Positions 32,937 through 44,600 of a DNA stretch of 64,000 nucleotides are shown one piece after another (positions within the stretch are counted from its first letter, which is position 1; each line of letters begins with the position of its first letter). Source of the stretch: Plectosphaerella cucumerina (taxonomy: Eukaryota; Ascomycota; Sordariomycetes; Glomerellales; Plectosphaerellaceae). A program made the translations under genes and the position numbers. The stretch is taken from assembly GCA_020746995.1 (NCBI GenBank), contig JAGPXD010000003.1, positions 2,170,001 through 2,234,000 of the forward strand, given 5' to 3'. The notes under the pieces are model-generated. The model worked only from the letters and a program-made list of their open reading frames with translations, had not been told where the DNA came from and made no database searches.

Positions 32937-33510
32937 TCAAGACGAAAATTGAAGACGAGTCGCAAGCGTTATGCCATAGTAGATGGTCGCAAAGATGGTA
33001 ATGAGGTTGAGGTGGATGCTCATGGCATGCGTCCTGGAGAAGCTCCTGTTCAGGACTTGCATCTCCGGAGAGGGCTGGGCCAACCCATCGGCGATGTTCT
33101 TCTTGCTGTCCCGGGTGCCTGTTCATGTTAGCGCACAATCAATACTCTAGAGCAACGAACTCACTCTGATGGATGCGCTCGATCATGATCTGGCGGGTTC
33201 GGGGCCCGTAGAGGCACAGGTTGAGGGCGGCCGTAGCTCCGGCGGCGGCGAACGGCGCCCACGTGTGGATGCTCCGGAGCAGGGACAGGGGTCCGGCTGG
33301 GGGGACCGAGAGGAGCGTGAGGAGAAGAAGGGAGGACTGGCACTGGAAGTAGATGGGGAAGAGACGTTTCTGAAGAGTGGTGAATGCTGATCTTGGAAGG
33401 GCGATGTAGGCGACTTTTGTGATGATGAAGGTCTGGTAGAGTTGGGTGCCGAGGAGGGTCGCGTAGGAGAGGACGTGGAAGGGCCCGAGGACGGACTCGA
33501 GGGACGGCAT
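32937..33510 (-). CDS. TMEM205-like (DUF4149) integral membrane protein
   Basis: Exons 33165-33510 and 32937-33118 join across a 46-bp intron (GTGAGT donor, GCTAAC branch) for 175 residues. Four hydrophobic segments are visible: HVLSYATLLGTQLYQTFII, LFPIYFQCQSSLLLLTLLSV, TWAPFAAAGATAALNLCLYG and a last one around INLITIFATIYYGITLAT-like helix at the C-terminus. The short loop with RTRQIMIERIHQ before the intron and RDSKKNIADG after it is typical of the fungal TMEM205-like family, small multi-pass proteins of unclear function, some linked to metal or drug tolerance in animals. The second exon was recovered because the unspliced frame stops early at LEY. Confidence 0.8.
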
Positions 33511-36344
33511 GGTGAGCGATAGAAAGGGGGCACGATTAAAGCTGTGTATGACTGAATGGTGTGCTCTTGTCTAACGTCGGACTTCGTCGAGCGCAAGCCT
33601 GGTTGAACTTGGCCGTCTTATATCGAATCTGCGGCCGGGCGCCGGGGCTTCGGAGATGGAGCACGGCCCCACATTCAGGGCTAAGCTCCGGCGGCCGTCG
33701 GAGGTTGTCAGCTTTCAAGGTCCAGGCACCGGCGAAGAGAGCAGAAATCATGGATGTCTTGGGCCCTGGGACTTGATGGTCACTAATGAAGCGCGGTCAA
33801 AACTCCGTCAATTGACGGGCTGTGTCTGTGAAGTGTTTAGGCAACAGCAAAGGCGTTGACCAGGCCGCGCAACGCTGCACATCGCCGAGCAGCTTCGGGT
33901 GGTTAGTAGCGGGCCACAAACCGGCGGTAATACACGCATCGTCCGCCACAGCGGATGAGTGCAAACAATCAAGAACCACCGGGCTGCAGACCTCAATCTG
34001 TAGTAGCGGTTGCTCTGCTACACAAACCGGGTCGCGTCACTGACAGCTAGTGTGCATAGATTTTGTTGCGGGAAGCTTCCAAAAAGTTGCCAAGGTGGGC
34101 CCGCGGCAGGCAGTATTAGTTGCCTCGTTTCTGTTGACGAAGCGATGCGGAGAGGTTGGGGTCCGAGATCCTTATATCTGCCGTTTGCATAATGCCACGT
34201 GCCGGGGACGGCGCATTTCATCTTCCCGAGAGGTGAGGGCTCTAGGGAAGTAACAAGTGAGTGAGGAAGCCCTGGCAAATGTCAGTGTGTTGCCAGCTCG
34301 TCGTGCCGCGGCTTGCCGGAGCGTTCGGTCGGCTCGAGCAACAATGAGGTCGACTGTCCGGACAGCCAGAAGTCTATGGAATGTCTGAGGCTGAAGGATA
34401 GCCAACGGCCATTGAACGGAGGGCTGAAGTCTCGGTGATGGAGATGCAAGGGAGAAGAGGTGGTGGGGCGTATCCCCGGAGTAACGCCAAGGTGCCGTTC
34501 CCCGGATTCAAGGAATCTTGATTGATGAACCAGATGGAAAGCCGGGGTGACGGTCAGATTGGGTGATACGATCTGGCAGGCAGTGAAAGCCATGTGACTA
34601 AAGCGAGAAGCATTCCCGAAGTGTCCTCGGCAACGTGGCGGATGCGAGGAATGGGAGAGGGGGCTTGCGAGACAGCACTGGTGCGTCTTCAGCGTTGCCC
34701 TGGTTGTTAGTTGGTGGGAGCTAGAGAATCGGAGGCGTCAGAAAGATGGTCGCAAACTGACTCAGCGCCTGTAGCCCGCTATCTTTTGGCCGGATCGGGC
34801 CGTGTTGGTTGGTTCCGGTGAACATGGGCCCACCGGAGCTCCACTGGATGTCCTTCGGTCTCGGTGTCACTGCGCCTGCTGCTGCACCAGACGTTCTTGC
34901 AGTTTTCAATCGCAACTCACATCGGCCTATTGCTCTTTCCTCGTTCCCCCGCCGCCAAATCCCTCGACTGTGGACAATGTCTCGCCAACCCGCCAACATC
35001 TGAACCATTCCCTACCCGTGTGCCCTCTCTTGATTGCTCAATGCCTCGATTGCCGGGAGCTTCGGCCCCTCCCCCTCCCCCTCCCCTCGGGGTGGTTGGG
35101 AAGCTTCCATTCGACGCGGCCGGATGAACCAGTGGCAGACATCGAGCTGTCTGTAGCTTCCACCCCGCATCTGATGGGTGCGCCATAACGGGCAACTGTT
35201 CTACCTCTGACGGCCTGGCCCATCACCGGCGTCAAGCTCTAGATGCACGACGGCCACCGGATCAAGCGCCCGTAGAGTGGTGACGCTGCATCTCCACCAC
35301 TACTGCCGCCGCCGATGCTGGCGTTGGCGTTGCTCTGGTCTTGCTGCCGGGCATCCCGGACAACCTACACTCTCCTCTTCTCTCCTCAACGCCGAAGCTC
35401 GAGCCAAGGACTCCTGGAATCCGCGGCCTGCGTTTACTTCGGGACTAAGGCCGCCTAGCGAGCAAAAGTCGCTACGCAAGCAGATGACAGCGAGACACGC
35501 AAACGAAAGATCCCCCTCGAAAAGAGGAGACGGGCAGCAGCATCAGGCAAGAATACCGGCCTCTGTCCGACGTTGGCGGAGAGACAAGCAGAAAGAGAGA
35601 TGCCGCACCCTCATGGCACGGGGGCGAGCAGACAGACGTGAGGTGACGTCTTCGGCCCGTCCATCCCAGCCCATAGTGGTCCAGGTTGAAAAGGAGGCCA
35701 TCAGACCACTTTCTCGTCCTGCGATGTGGGCTCTCAGTCACCCATTCAAGCTCGCAGCACCACCAAACACCCAGTACTACTGGCTCGAGGACAAGCCCGC
35801 ACCATCGGCTCACTTCTCTCGTTCGCTGATCTTGCCCGGACCTCGCCAGCACCGCCGGCATAGTCAGATCATTCTCGCGCCCGCCTCCTGCAGCACACCA
35901 CCCGCCTATTGGTCGGCCCGCTGCCCGGATCGCCCGCGTCCCCCGGCCGCTTCTGACAGCTCGTGTCAACTTAGCAGCCCGCCTTGCTAAGACACCACCG
36001 GCCCCCGGTCGGCGCCGCCAGCATCTGCTGATAGCTAGCAGCTGTGCCTTCGTTCCAAGCTTCGGCCACCCGAACGGGAACGCGACTGAACGGCGCATCC
36101 CGCCTACCTAGCACGTCGAGCTCATTGTCGATCGCCGCTTGCGAACCGATATATAAACCAGCGCCGCTCGTAGTAAGCTGGTAGCTCTCCCTCAGAAAGA
36201 CTTGCTTCTCACACTCATCTAGACTGTCTGGCGTGCATCCCACTTGCTAGACATCTTCACTCCCCCCTCCACCCTGTGTGGTAAAACACCAACCCCACCA
36301 TCACCGAATTTCCCCCACCATCAACACCAACACCAGCCATCGCC
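33511..36344. other. Intergenic region between divergently oriented genes
   Basis: Promoters of the TMEM205-like gene (minus) and phosphoketolase (plus). A 237-codon + frame at 35277-35990 is Arg/Ser/Pro-rich with no domain and is judged accidental. Pyrimidine runs (CCCCTCCCCCTCCCC) near 35065 resemble promoter CT tracts. No gene seen. Confidence 0.5.
36150..36157 (+). promoter_or_regulatory. TATA box of the phosphoketolase gene
   Basis: TATATAAA, about 190 bp upstream of the ATG at 36345, predicting a leader of about 160 nt. Confidence 0.65.
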
Positions 36345-38884
36345 ATGGCAGAGTCCACGCGCAAAGACTCGACCGAAAACTCGCTGAGCCCCTTTGGCCC
36401 GGCGAGGTCGACCATTAAGGGCGAGCCCCTCAACAAGCAAGAGATCAAGCTCTACAATGACTTCTTCAACGCCTCTCTCTACCTTTCCCTCGGCATGATC
36501 TACCTCCGCGAGAATCCTCTGCTGCAGGAGCCTCTGGTCAAGGACCACCTCAAGCTGCGTCTCTTGGGACACTTTGGCTCCGCCCCTGGCCAGATCTTCA
36601 CATGGATGCACTTCAACCGCCTCATCAAGAAGTATGACCTCGACTCCATCTTCATCTCAGGCCCGGGCCACGGAGCTCCCGCCGTCCTTTCCCAGTCCTA
36701 CCTCGAGGGTGCCTACTCCGAGTACTACCCCGACTGCTCCGAAGACGCCGAGGGTCTGCAGAGGTTCTTCAAGCAGTTCTCCTTCCCCGGCGGCATTGGC
36801 TCTCATGCCACCCCCGAGACCCCTGGCTCCATCCACGAGGGTGGTGAGCTTGGCTACGCCATCTCCCATGCCTTTGGCGCCGTCTTCGACAACCCCAACC
36901 TCATCGCCCTGACCATGGTCGGCGACGGTGAGGCTGAGACGGGACCCATGGCCACCTCGTGGCACAGCACAAAGTTCCTCAACCCCAAGGTTGACGGCGC
37001 CGTCCTGCCGGTGCTGCACCTCAACGGCTACAAGATCAACAACCCCACGCTCCTTGCCCGCATCACCCACAAGGAGCTGGAGGACCTCTTCCTCGGCTAC
37101 GGCTGGCAGCCCTATTTCGTCGAGGGTGACGAGGTCGAGTCGATGCATCAGGCCATGGCCTCCACCCTCGAGCACTGCGTCAACGAGATCCGCGGCTTCC
37201 AGAAGCAGGCCCGCGATTCGGGCAAGGCCTTCCGCCCCCGCTGGCCCATGATCATTCTGCGCAGCCCCAAGGGCTGGACCGGTCCCCGCAAGATCGACGA
37301 TAACTACCTCGAGGGCTTCTGGCGTGCCCACCAGGTCCCCATCACCGACGTCGCCAACAACCCCGACCACCTCAAGTTGCTTGAGTCCTGGATGCGCAGC
37401 TACGAGCCCGAGCGCCTCTTCCCGAACGGCCGCATCCTGCCTGAGCTTCAGGAGCTCACCCCCAAAGGCGATCGCCGCATGAGCGCCAACCCTCTCGCCA
37501 ACGGCGGTGGCATTCTCAGGAAGCCCCTGCGCCTGCCCGACTTCAAGAAGTACGCCCTGCAGGTCGATAAGTCGGCTGGCACCATGGGAGCCAGCATGGT
37601 GAACATGTCGACCTACCTGCGCGACGTCGTCGCCGCCAACCCCAACAGCTTCAGGCTCTTCGGCCCCGACGAGACCGAGTCCAACAAGCTCGGCAAGGTC
37701 TACGAAGTCGGCAAGAAGGTGTGGCTAGGCGAGTACTTTGAGGAGGACAAGAACGGCGGCAACCTCGCCATGGAGGGTCGCGTCATGGAGATGCTGTCAG
37801 AGCACACCTGCGAGGGCTGGCTCGAGGGCTACATCCTGACGGGCCGTCACGGCATGCTCAACAGCTACGAGCCTTTCAGTGAGTACACTTTCTTCACAAC
37901 CATATGCAAGTGATGCTAACAGGCACAGTCCCCATCGTCAGCTCGATGGTCAACCAGCACTGCAAGTGGATCGAGAAGTGCCTCGAGGTCGAGTGGCGGC
38001 ACAAGGTGGCATCGCTGAACATTCTCCTGACGGCCGTCGTCTGGCGTCAGGACCACAATGGCTTCACGCACCAAGACCCCGGCTTCCTCGACATGGTCGT
38101 GAACAAGTCCCCAGAGGTGGTTCGCGTCTACCTGCCCCCCGACGGCAACTGCCTGTTGTCTGTCATGAATCACTGCTTCGCCAGCTCAAACTACGTCAAC
38201 GTCATCGTTGCCGACAAGCAAGAGCACCTGCAGTATCTCCCGATGGAGAAGGCTGTCGAGCACTGCACCAAGGGCATTGGCATCTGGCCGCAGTTCTCGA
38301 CAGATGCGGGCGTTGAGCCTGACGTGGTCATGGCCAGCTGCGGCGACGTCAGCACGCACGAGTCCTTGGCAGCCATCGACCTGCTGCTTCAGTACTTCCC
38401 CGACCTCAAGATCCGCTGCGTCAACTGCGTGGACCTCTTCAAGCTCATCCACCACACCGACCATTCGCATGGCCTCACAGACCCCGAGTGGACGTCGCTC
38501 TTCACCGACAACAAGCCCGTCATATTCAACTTCCACAGCTACCCGTGGCTGGTGCACAGGCTCACGTACAAGCGTCCCGGCTCGCACAACCTGCACGTCC
38601 GCGGGTACAAGGAGAAGGGCAACATCGACACGCCGCTGGAGCTGGCCATCCGCAACCAGACGGACCGCTTCAGCCTGGCCATTGACGCCATCGACCGCAT
38701 CCCGAGCCTGCGCAACAGCGGTGCGTCGGCGCGCGAGGCCCTGCGCAATGAGCAGATCAAGGCCCAGAACGTCGCCTTCGAAACCGGCCTGGACCCGCCG
38801 TTCCTCAAGAACTGGATGTGGACCCGCGGCGGACTCTGGAAGAACGGCCAGAATGGTCAGAACGGCCACAACGGCAGCAGCTAG
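36345..38884 (+). CDS. D-xylulose-5-phosphate/D-fructose-6-phosphate phosphoketolase
   Basis: Exons 36345-37878 and 37929-38884 (50-bp intron, GTGAGT donor, GCTAAC branch) give 829 residues, the usual length. Both family signatures are present: EGGELGY (about residue 165) and the thiamine-diphosphate/magnesium motif FDNPNLIALTMVGDGEAETG (about 182-201). Also GPGHGAPA (about 106), LHLNGYKI and the C-terminal HSHGLTD and GYKEKGNIDTP. The enzyme splits xylulose-5-P or fructose-6-P with inorganic phosphate into acetyl-phosphate and glyceraldehyde-3-P or erythrose-4-P, a cytosolic bypass feeding acetate/acetyl-CoA. Filamentous ascomycetes often carry it, probably acquired from bacteria long ago; the intron and codon use here are native in style. 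The Asn/Gly tail is not conserved. Confidence 0.96.
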
Positions 38885-39924
38885 AGTAGAGTATAGTGTT
38901 GTCTTGGGTGTAAAGCAAGAACTGGCGTTTCAAGGCAGGCTGGCAAGGAACGGAAGGGTATGGGTATTTTCCTATGTTTCCCTATTTCCTCATAATTCAA
39001 GTATTGGATATATTCACCTTTCAGACAACTCCACGTGCCCGACGAGAAAGCTGCTGCCTCTGCCCCGTCCCATGTTCTCGAGTCGTGTGCCACGCCCTCG
39101 ATGCCGACCATCTGTGCGTACCAACCCACCGTACCAGGCTGCGAGATTTCCATCGTCCTTATGTCTCAAGTCGCTCGAATGGGGGGGAACCTTGGCCGAG
39201 GCCGCGCTCGGATGCGGTCGAAGTGTCGGCTACGGGGCACCTCCCGAGCCAGTCGGACGGCTGCGTTTCTCCGATGATGAAAGGAGAGAGGGGATGGGGA
39301 GTGTTGGATTGGGCACCGTTGGCCCCCCGTCCCAATCCAACCTCCATCGGAGATTTAAAAAGTTATTCTGAAGGGCCCCCGTCCGAGCGGTTTGTTGGCT
39401 TGGGGCGAGAACAGGCCGTGACCTCGAACAAGATTTCGGCTAGGGAGGGCTCTGTTTCTATAATGTCCGGCTCCGAGATATGCGCTACCCGGGAGTTGGC
39501 ATAGCACCAACGTTACGGTGCGGTGTCCTCAGGCTTGGATGGTCGGGAACTCTCAGCTTCCAGCATCCTCTTTTCTCTGCCGTGCCATCCGCAGGGAGAC
39601 GCGCGTTCGGGAAATGCCCGTCAACTCGTCTCTACAACAAACGCGCGGGCCTCACCTGAAATAGAACCCAGAGCTGCCGAAAAGGAGGGGTCCCTCCTCG
39701 GCACCGTCCGGGCGACCCCCCGAGCTTCCCCCCCCTCCTTTCAGAGTTCGGTCTCGGCAGCTCTGGCAGCTGTGCCCTCCTCACGTAGAGTGCACGCCCT
39801 CCACACACACACCAGCTATGTCCTATCAGAGCTCGCCGTCGACGAAGCCCGCGTCTTGACGTCAGCCCGTCGCAGATCGAGACCAGACAGAGCTCCCCCT
39901 CTGTGACATGACGGCGGGGGCCGC

Positions 39925-39943
39925 GTGGGGGAGGGGGGGGGGG
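39925..39943. repeat. Poly-G tract
   Basis: Nineteen-base stretch of G with two interruptions (T-flanked start and one A); assembly errors are common in such runs. Confidence 0.8.
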
Positions 39944-40103
39944 CAAAAATGGAGGCCCGGAAGAGGGTGTCGAGAAGCAACTCTGCCGCAGACCGAGAGA
40001 CCTGCCCACCCCCTCCCTCGCAATCACGTCCCATCAGATGATGCTCCCGAGGGTGCGTGGCTCTCGACTCCCTGATCATGAGACACGCATCCTCATGGGG
40101 TTG

Positions 40104-40110
40104 TATATAT
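40104..40110 (+). promoter_or_regulatory. TATA box upstream of the small frame at 40396
   Basis: TATATAT inside TTGTATATATGCAG; about 290 bp upstream of the ATG. Confidence 0.4.
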
Positions 40111-40395
40111 GCAGCTCGTGTCCCCCTTCCAGAGCATTGTGTGTTATCATCCTTCCACGCATCTCCAAGTGACTATCCGCCCCTTTTCCAGCCACCAAAC
40201 ACACGTTAATACGTGTAACTCGCATATCTCCCTGCACCCAGGAGAACTGTCTCCACGTATCGACCGTCAAGCAGCTCAACAGCTCTAGCTCGCGGCACTC
40301 ACAACCCCCCTCGGAGTTAACTCCTTTCTCTCCTGCCCCTTACCCCGCGCGAGACCGCCACGTCCACCAAAACACACGCCTTCAACACAACGACC

Positions 40396-40509
40396 ATGTC
40401 ACCCTCCAGTCCAAAGCACAAGCCCGCCACCCCGCAGCCTCCCAAGCCCATCCCCATCCCAGAGGGCGACGACGGCGAGGGCGGCCGCGGCGTAATGAGG
40501 GATTACTGA
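40396..40509 (+). CDS. Possible small proline-rich protein (37 codons) or first exon
   Basis: ATG in a good fungal context (ACAACGACCATG) after a TATA box and a C/A-rich leader. The peptide begins MSPSSPKHKPATPQPPKPIP and continues with an acidic-Gly segment (EGDDGEGGRG). Codons are GC-rich and fungal-like up to the GTAATG at 40492, which could be a donor of a weak kind, so this may be the first exon of a longer gene. A second frame stays open from about 40490 to 40805, so a frameshifted gene is another option. No family recognised. Confidence 0.3.
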   Translation: MSPSSPKHKPATPQPPKPIPIPEGDDGEGGRGVMRDY

Positions 40510-41160
40510 GCACCAGGCAGCACATCGATATCGACACCGAGCCCGGATGTGCGCTGGCACGGCATATGCAGACGCTGGGGCCTCGGATGGTCTCTGCCCG
40601 CTCGGACAACAACAGACTGCGCGCTCGGGCTGGCGGGGTCACACAGACGGTCATGACAAGCGGGACCTCCTTCGCAAGGACGCTGTTTGTTTGGTTTCCT
40701 AGGGGGTCACTTGCGGCGTTTCGGGGAGCCTCTCGTCGTGGGGCGACGGGGCTAAGAATGGAACACATTTGGCGGACTACATGCACCGGGACGGTCAGTT
40801 TTTGAATACTTTTCTCTAAGCTAAGCTTCGGCCATACTGGTTGTCTAGCTACAGCTCCAGGCCCCGTCTGTTCCATCGCCGGTGGTGAAATGCAAAGCTC
40901 GGCGATGCCCCCTCAGAAGAGGCTCCCTCCCATATGCAATCCTTCCACCACAAGTTTCATCCGTGACCCTCGCTCTAGACACCGTCGTGCCGAAGAAAAT
41001 CCGCTCGCAATGCAATTGTATCGTGCGAAAACCGCGCGCTTTCTCGCTGGGTATACTCAAACAATCGTAAAAAGGCGCCAGAAGGCGAGAAGAAAGCCGA
41101 TGCGGCTCGGCGTTGAGCCCATCGAGACCCCTCAATGCAAGGGTATCAGCAAAGCCTTCG
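40510..41160. other. Unassigned stretch
   Basis: Open frames exist on both strands (for example 40566-40805 +, 40845-41168 -), but none has recognisable domains or a clear gene structure. Confidence 0.4.
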
Positions 41161-41661
41161 TCAGCCACCCTTGACGCCCCGCGCGCGCAGCAAGATGTCG
41201 ATCATCCGATCAGCCAGCTCCTCAACCGTCCAGCCTCCGTCCTTGTACCAATACTCGTAAAAATCCGCCGGTCTAAGGGGCAAATCGAGCATCAGGTGAC
41301 GTACGAGCCTCGGAAGACCGGAGAAGCTCATGGTAGCCAGGGGCCTCTCGTCAAGGGGAAGTCCGTTGACGAGCAAGTCGATGATTGTGTCTTCGCGAAC
41401 CTGGGTGGGATCTGGGCCCATGACGAGAGGCTGCAGGGGAGATCGGGCGCCATCTCGCGAATTGTTCTTCTCTTGGTCTGGGAGGCCCGGGAGGGTCAAT
41501 TAAGGTTTCTGAGCTGATTGCAACTGAGTCGAACTCAGAGGCTGGTTCATTCGCTTACGTGGGATCGGACTGGTCGAGGGATATAGGGTCACGCCCTCGA
41601 ATATCTTGGCTATCTCGTAGTCGAAGGACTTGTCGGCGGCCGCGCATTCCTTGGTAGCACG
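41161..41661 (-). CDS. Spliceable open segment directly after UBP2-like stop; possible C-terminal extension or partial gene
   Basis: Two exon-like parts, 41559-41661 and 41161-41477, join across an 81-bp intron (GTAAGC donor, CTTAATTGAC branch, CCCAG acceptor) to encode 139 residues: it starts RATKECAAADKSFDYEIAK and ends VEELADRMIDILLRARG. The composition is clearly protein-like (LVNGLPLDERPLATMSFSGL; FYEYWYKDGGW). There is no ATG in this frame, and its first codon follows directly, in frame, after the TAG of the ubiquitin hydrolase. The TAG itself closes CCCCTTCTGCCTAG, a good splice acceptor, so alternative splicing in the last part of the hydrolase could add this segment. Stop readthrough or a separate gene with a lost start are alternatives. 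No domain recognised. Confidence 0.45.
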
Positions 41662-44600
41662 CTAGGCAGAAGGGGTCTTGTCGGTAGGCGGCGACGTTCC
41701 GTTGACGCCGTTGACGGGCGAGTTGTGACGGGCGATGGGAATGAAGCCGTCGCTCATGTCATCGACCGAGATCTCCACAGTCGCGGCGCTCTTGATGTCC
41801 GTGTAATCCTGCATGTCGTCGGACGTGATCTCCACAACATCGGTCTGTGAATCGGAAGGCTGGGGGGCGCGCTTCGGCACTTCGACGATTTCGTCCCGGG
41901 CGTCGTCTCGGACGTAGCAGAGGAAGTACGGCTCACCGGCTCTGTTGAGCTCAGCCAGAACCACGGCAGTGTCAGTGACTTCGGTGACCTTGTCATCGTT
42001 GAACTTGAGCCACCTGCCGGCGGCCTTGTCGTGGATCCAGTTCCAGTAGTGACCGGCGGACATCTGTCCGCTGTGACAGATGACTGCGTGAAGGCCGTAC
42101 TTCTGTGTTTGGTGCTGCAAGAAGAGCTTGTCGACGGCTTCCCTGGTCGCCTGGATCTGCTTCTCGCCCATGGCTTGGATCTCCTTCAGGTTCGGGAGGC
42201 CTTCAATGTCAAGGCTCAAAGGCTTCGAGACTGGGTCGGACTCAAGGCCGTGCTGGACTGGGAGCTGAACTTCGAAAGGCTGCGCAGAGAGAGTCAGGGG
42301 GGCGGCAGGTTGGTTGGCCAAGACCGAGTCGGATGTCGCTTCAGCCTCGTCATCCAGAAAGATGACCGGCACGCTTTTCGGCTCGGGTGTCTCGAGGTCA
42401 CCAGCAGCCTCGGGCTGGGTTGCCACCAGGAGCTTGTACTGGTACTGGAGGTGCCAAGCGCATTGTCTGAGACGCATGAGGTCGGAGTCTTGGTCGACAT
42501 CCATGAAACGATCGAGGTACATGGTCTCTTCGACAGCCACGACGTTGTTGTTCTTTGCGTTGATGGACTGAGTGCGCTGGATGTGCACGAAGAACACCTT
42601 GGGCATCTGCGAGATGGCGCCATACAACTGGGTGCCGCCCTCGATACGCTCAAGGTCGAGGCCTTCGCTAATTGCCTCGTATATGGTGCGCGGGCCATCA
42701 CCCGGGTATGCGACGATGGACCGTTCAAGAGTATCGTTGCCCGACTTCTCGAACGAGGCATCGCCCTTCTTCTTCCTGTATCTCCTGAGCTCGAAGAAGA
42801 ATGTGTCTGTGATCAAGTCCCTCTGGACGCCGTCCGCGGTGGTGTAAGGTACGATAACGTTCTGGAGGTGGTTGAGCATGGTGCCCACGGTTTCCTCCAC
42901 ATCCTGCTGCGTGGTTCCCGAGGCTCTCTCTTGGGTTGACAGGGCCTTCCGAATCGCCTCTTTCTTCTTGGCCAACTCGGCTGCAGGGTCAGTGACATCG
43001 GTCATGGTCACGTCCTCTGTGATGACCTGTGTTGCCGGCTCAATGATGGTCGGGACCTTGAGATGAGGAGGATCGGCGTTCTCCATGGTCTGGTCGACGA
43101 GCGTTCCCGAGCTCCTGGTGCTAGCAGTCTCCGAAACGGCATCGACAGACACATTAATCATGTCAACGTCCCGAACATCGTCCACGTGCTCAACGCGACC
43201 AAGAGTCGGTCGATCCGGCAGGGGAGGTGGTGCGGGAATCTCCGCCTCTGAAATCTGCGGTGTCTTCGACGACTCAGCTTCCTTTTTCTCCAAGTTGCGG
43301 ATGACCTCTGACACATTGAGGAGGACCGAGTTGGCGAGGAGCTGAGTCGGCCGAATGGCACTGCTCGAAGTGCTTGTGAGCTTCTTGAAAGTACTGCCGA
43401 GCTCAAGGACGAATTCCATGCTGGCGATGACTTCCTCAACGCTGATGCTGCGCTGATTGGAACCGATTCTTCGTGCGCTGATATCAGTGGTCTCCAGATT
43501 GATGAGCCAGTTGCCTGGGTTCAAGACCAAGTCCCTGATGGCTTTGATGGTGTTCATCATCTGCATGGCGGAGTTCATGTAGCAGGTGTTTCCGATGTTG
43601 TAAAGGCCGACGGGCATGTCGGGACGATTTTCAGCATACAGGCGATAGTGAGCTTTGAGCACGGCGCTGTCTCGCTGGGCTGCGACGACCCGGAGCGCCT
43701 CGATGACCTGATTCCAGAGGAACTTGTTGTCGTCGAACTCATTGAGCTATTAACGGTCAGTTTGATGCCAAGAATGAGGGTCGAAAAAGGACATACCCGC
43801 GTTCCGAAGTACGCCACGACAAAGTCGTCGGGACAATCCGGGTTTTCCGCGATGGTGAGAGTCTCCAGGGCAGTATCGTACGACATATGTCCGTCAGCAG
43901 CTTCCTGCAAACGCTTGCCACCACGGTAAGCAGCAAGAATTTGCAGCTGCTTCTTCGCTTCGTCCGCGTCCGAGGCTAGCTTCTTGCCGTACTTGACCAA
44001 GACGGCGTTATCGTCTCCTTCCGCGGGGTTGTCAAATCCGAAGTACTTGGCTGCGTGTTTGGCTGCGTCCGCAGCCTCAGACTGGTCGAGTGAGGATGGC
44101 ATGTCACTGAGCGACGCATCAAGAACAGCTCGCTCCTGAAGATCTTCATCGCTCAGGTCGTTAGAGATCCTCATCAGAGCATCAAGGAAGAGCTGCTTGT
44201 CTGCGGGGCAGGCGCGACATTGGACTTGGTAGCCGTAGTAGACGAGTGTCTTGTGCATCTGCGGCAGTACGCCAAGCACGCCGAAGTCGTGAGTGTTTCT
44301 GACCGTACAGTGATCCAGGCGTTTCGCGTAGTTTGAGCAGTGAAGCTCACGCTCCATGCGAGCGGTGCCGCTCGGCAGCGTGCCTGAAGTCGACTCCGAG
44401 GGGTTGTGGTGAGTGATCTCGGTCAGCATGTAGTCGACGAACGCCCGAAGGGACTCGACTGGGGTGGGCGAAGTGCCCTGGGGGGCGGGCTCAAGCGGCT
44501 GAGGCGACAGGACATCTTCAGGGACACCCTTGTTGTCCGATGTCTCCTCGCTATAGCCGAGAGCGTAGAAGAGGGGCAGAAGTTCGTGACCGAAAACGAC

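Larger units (their letters stand above)
38885..40395. other. Intergenic region with a promoter-like end
   Basis: Phosphoketolase 3' flank, then G/C-rich spacer with a long G run (39925-39943). From about 40100 a TATA box and a C/A-rich stretch look like promoter and leader of the small frame at 40396. No other gene seen. Confidence 0.45.

Noticed and set aside
35277..35990. 237-codon + strand frame upstream of phosphoketolase
   Set aside because: Low-complexity Arg/Ser/Pro composition, no domain; lies in promoter DNA.
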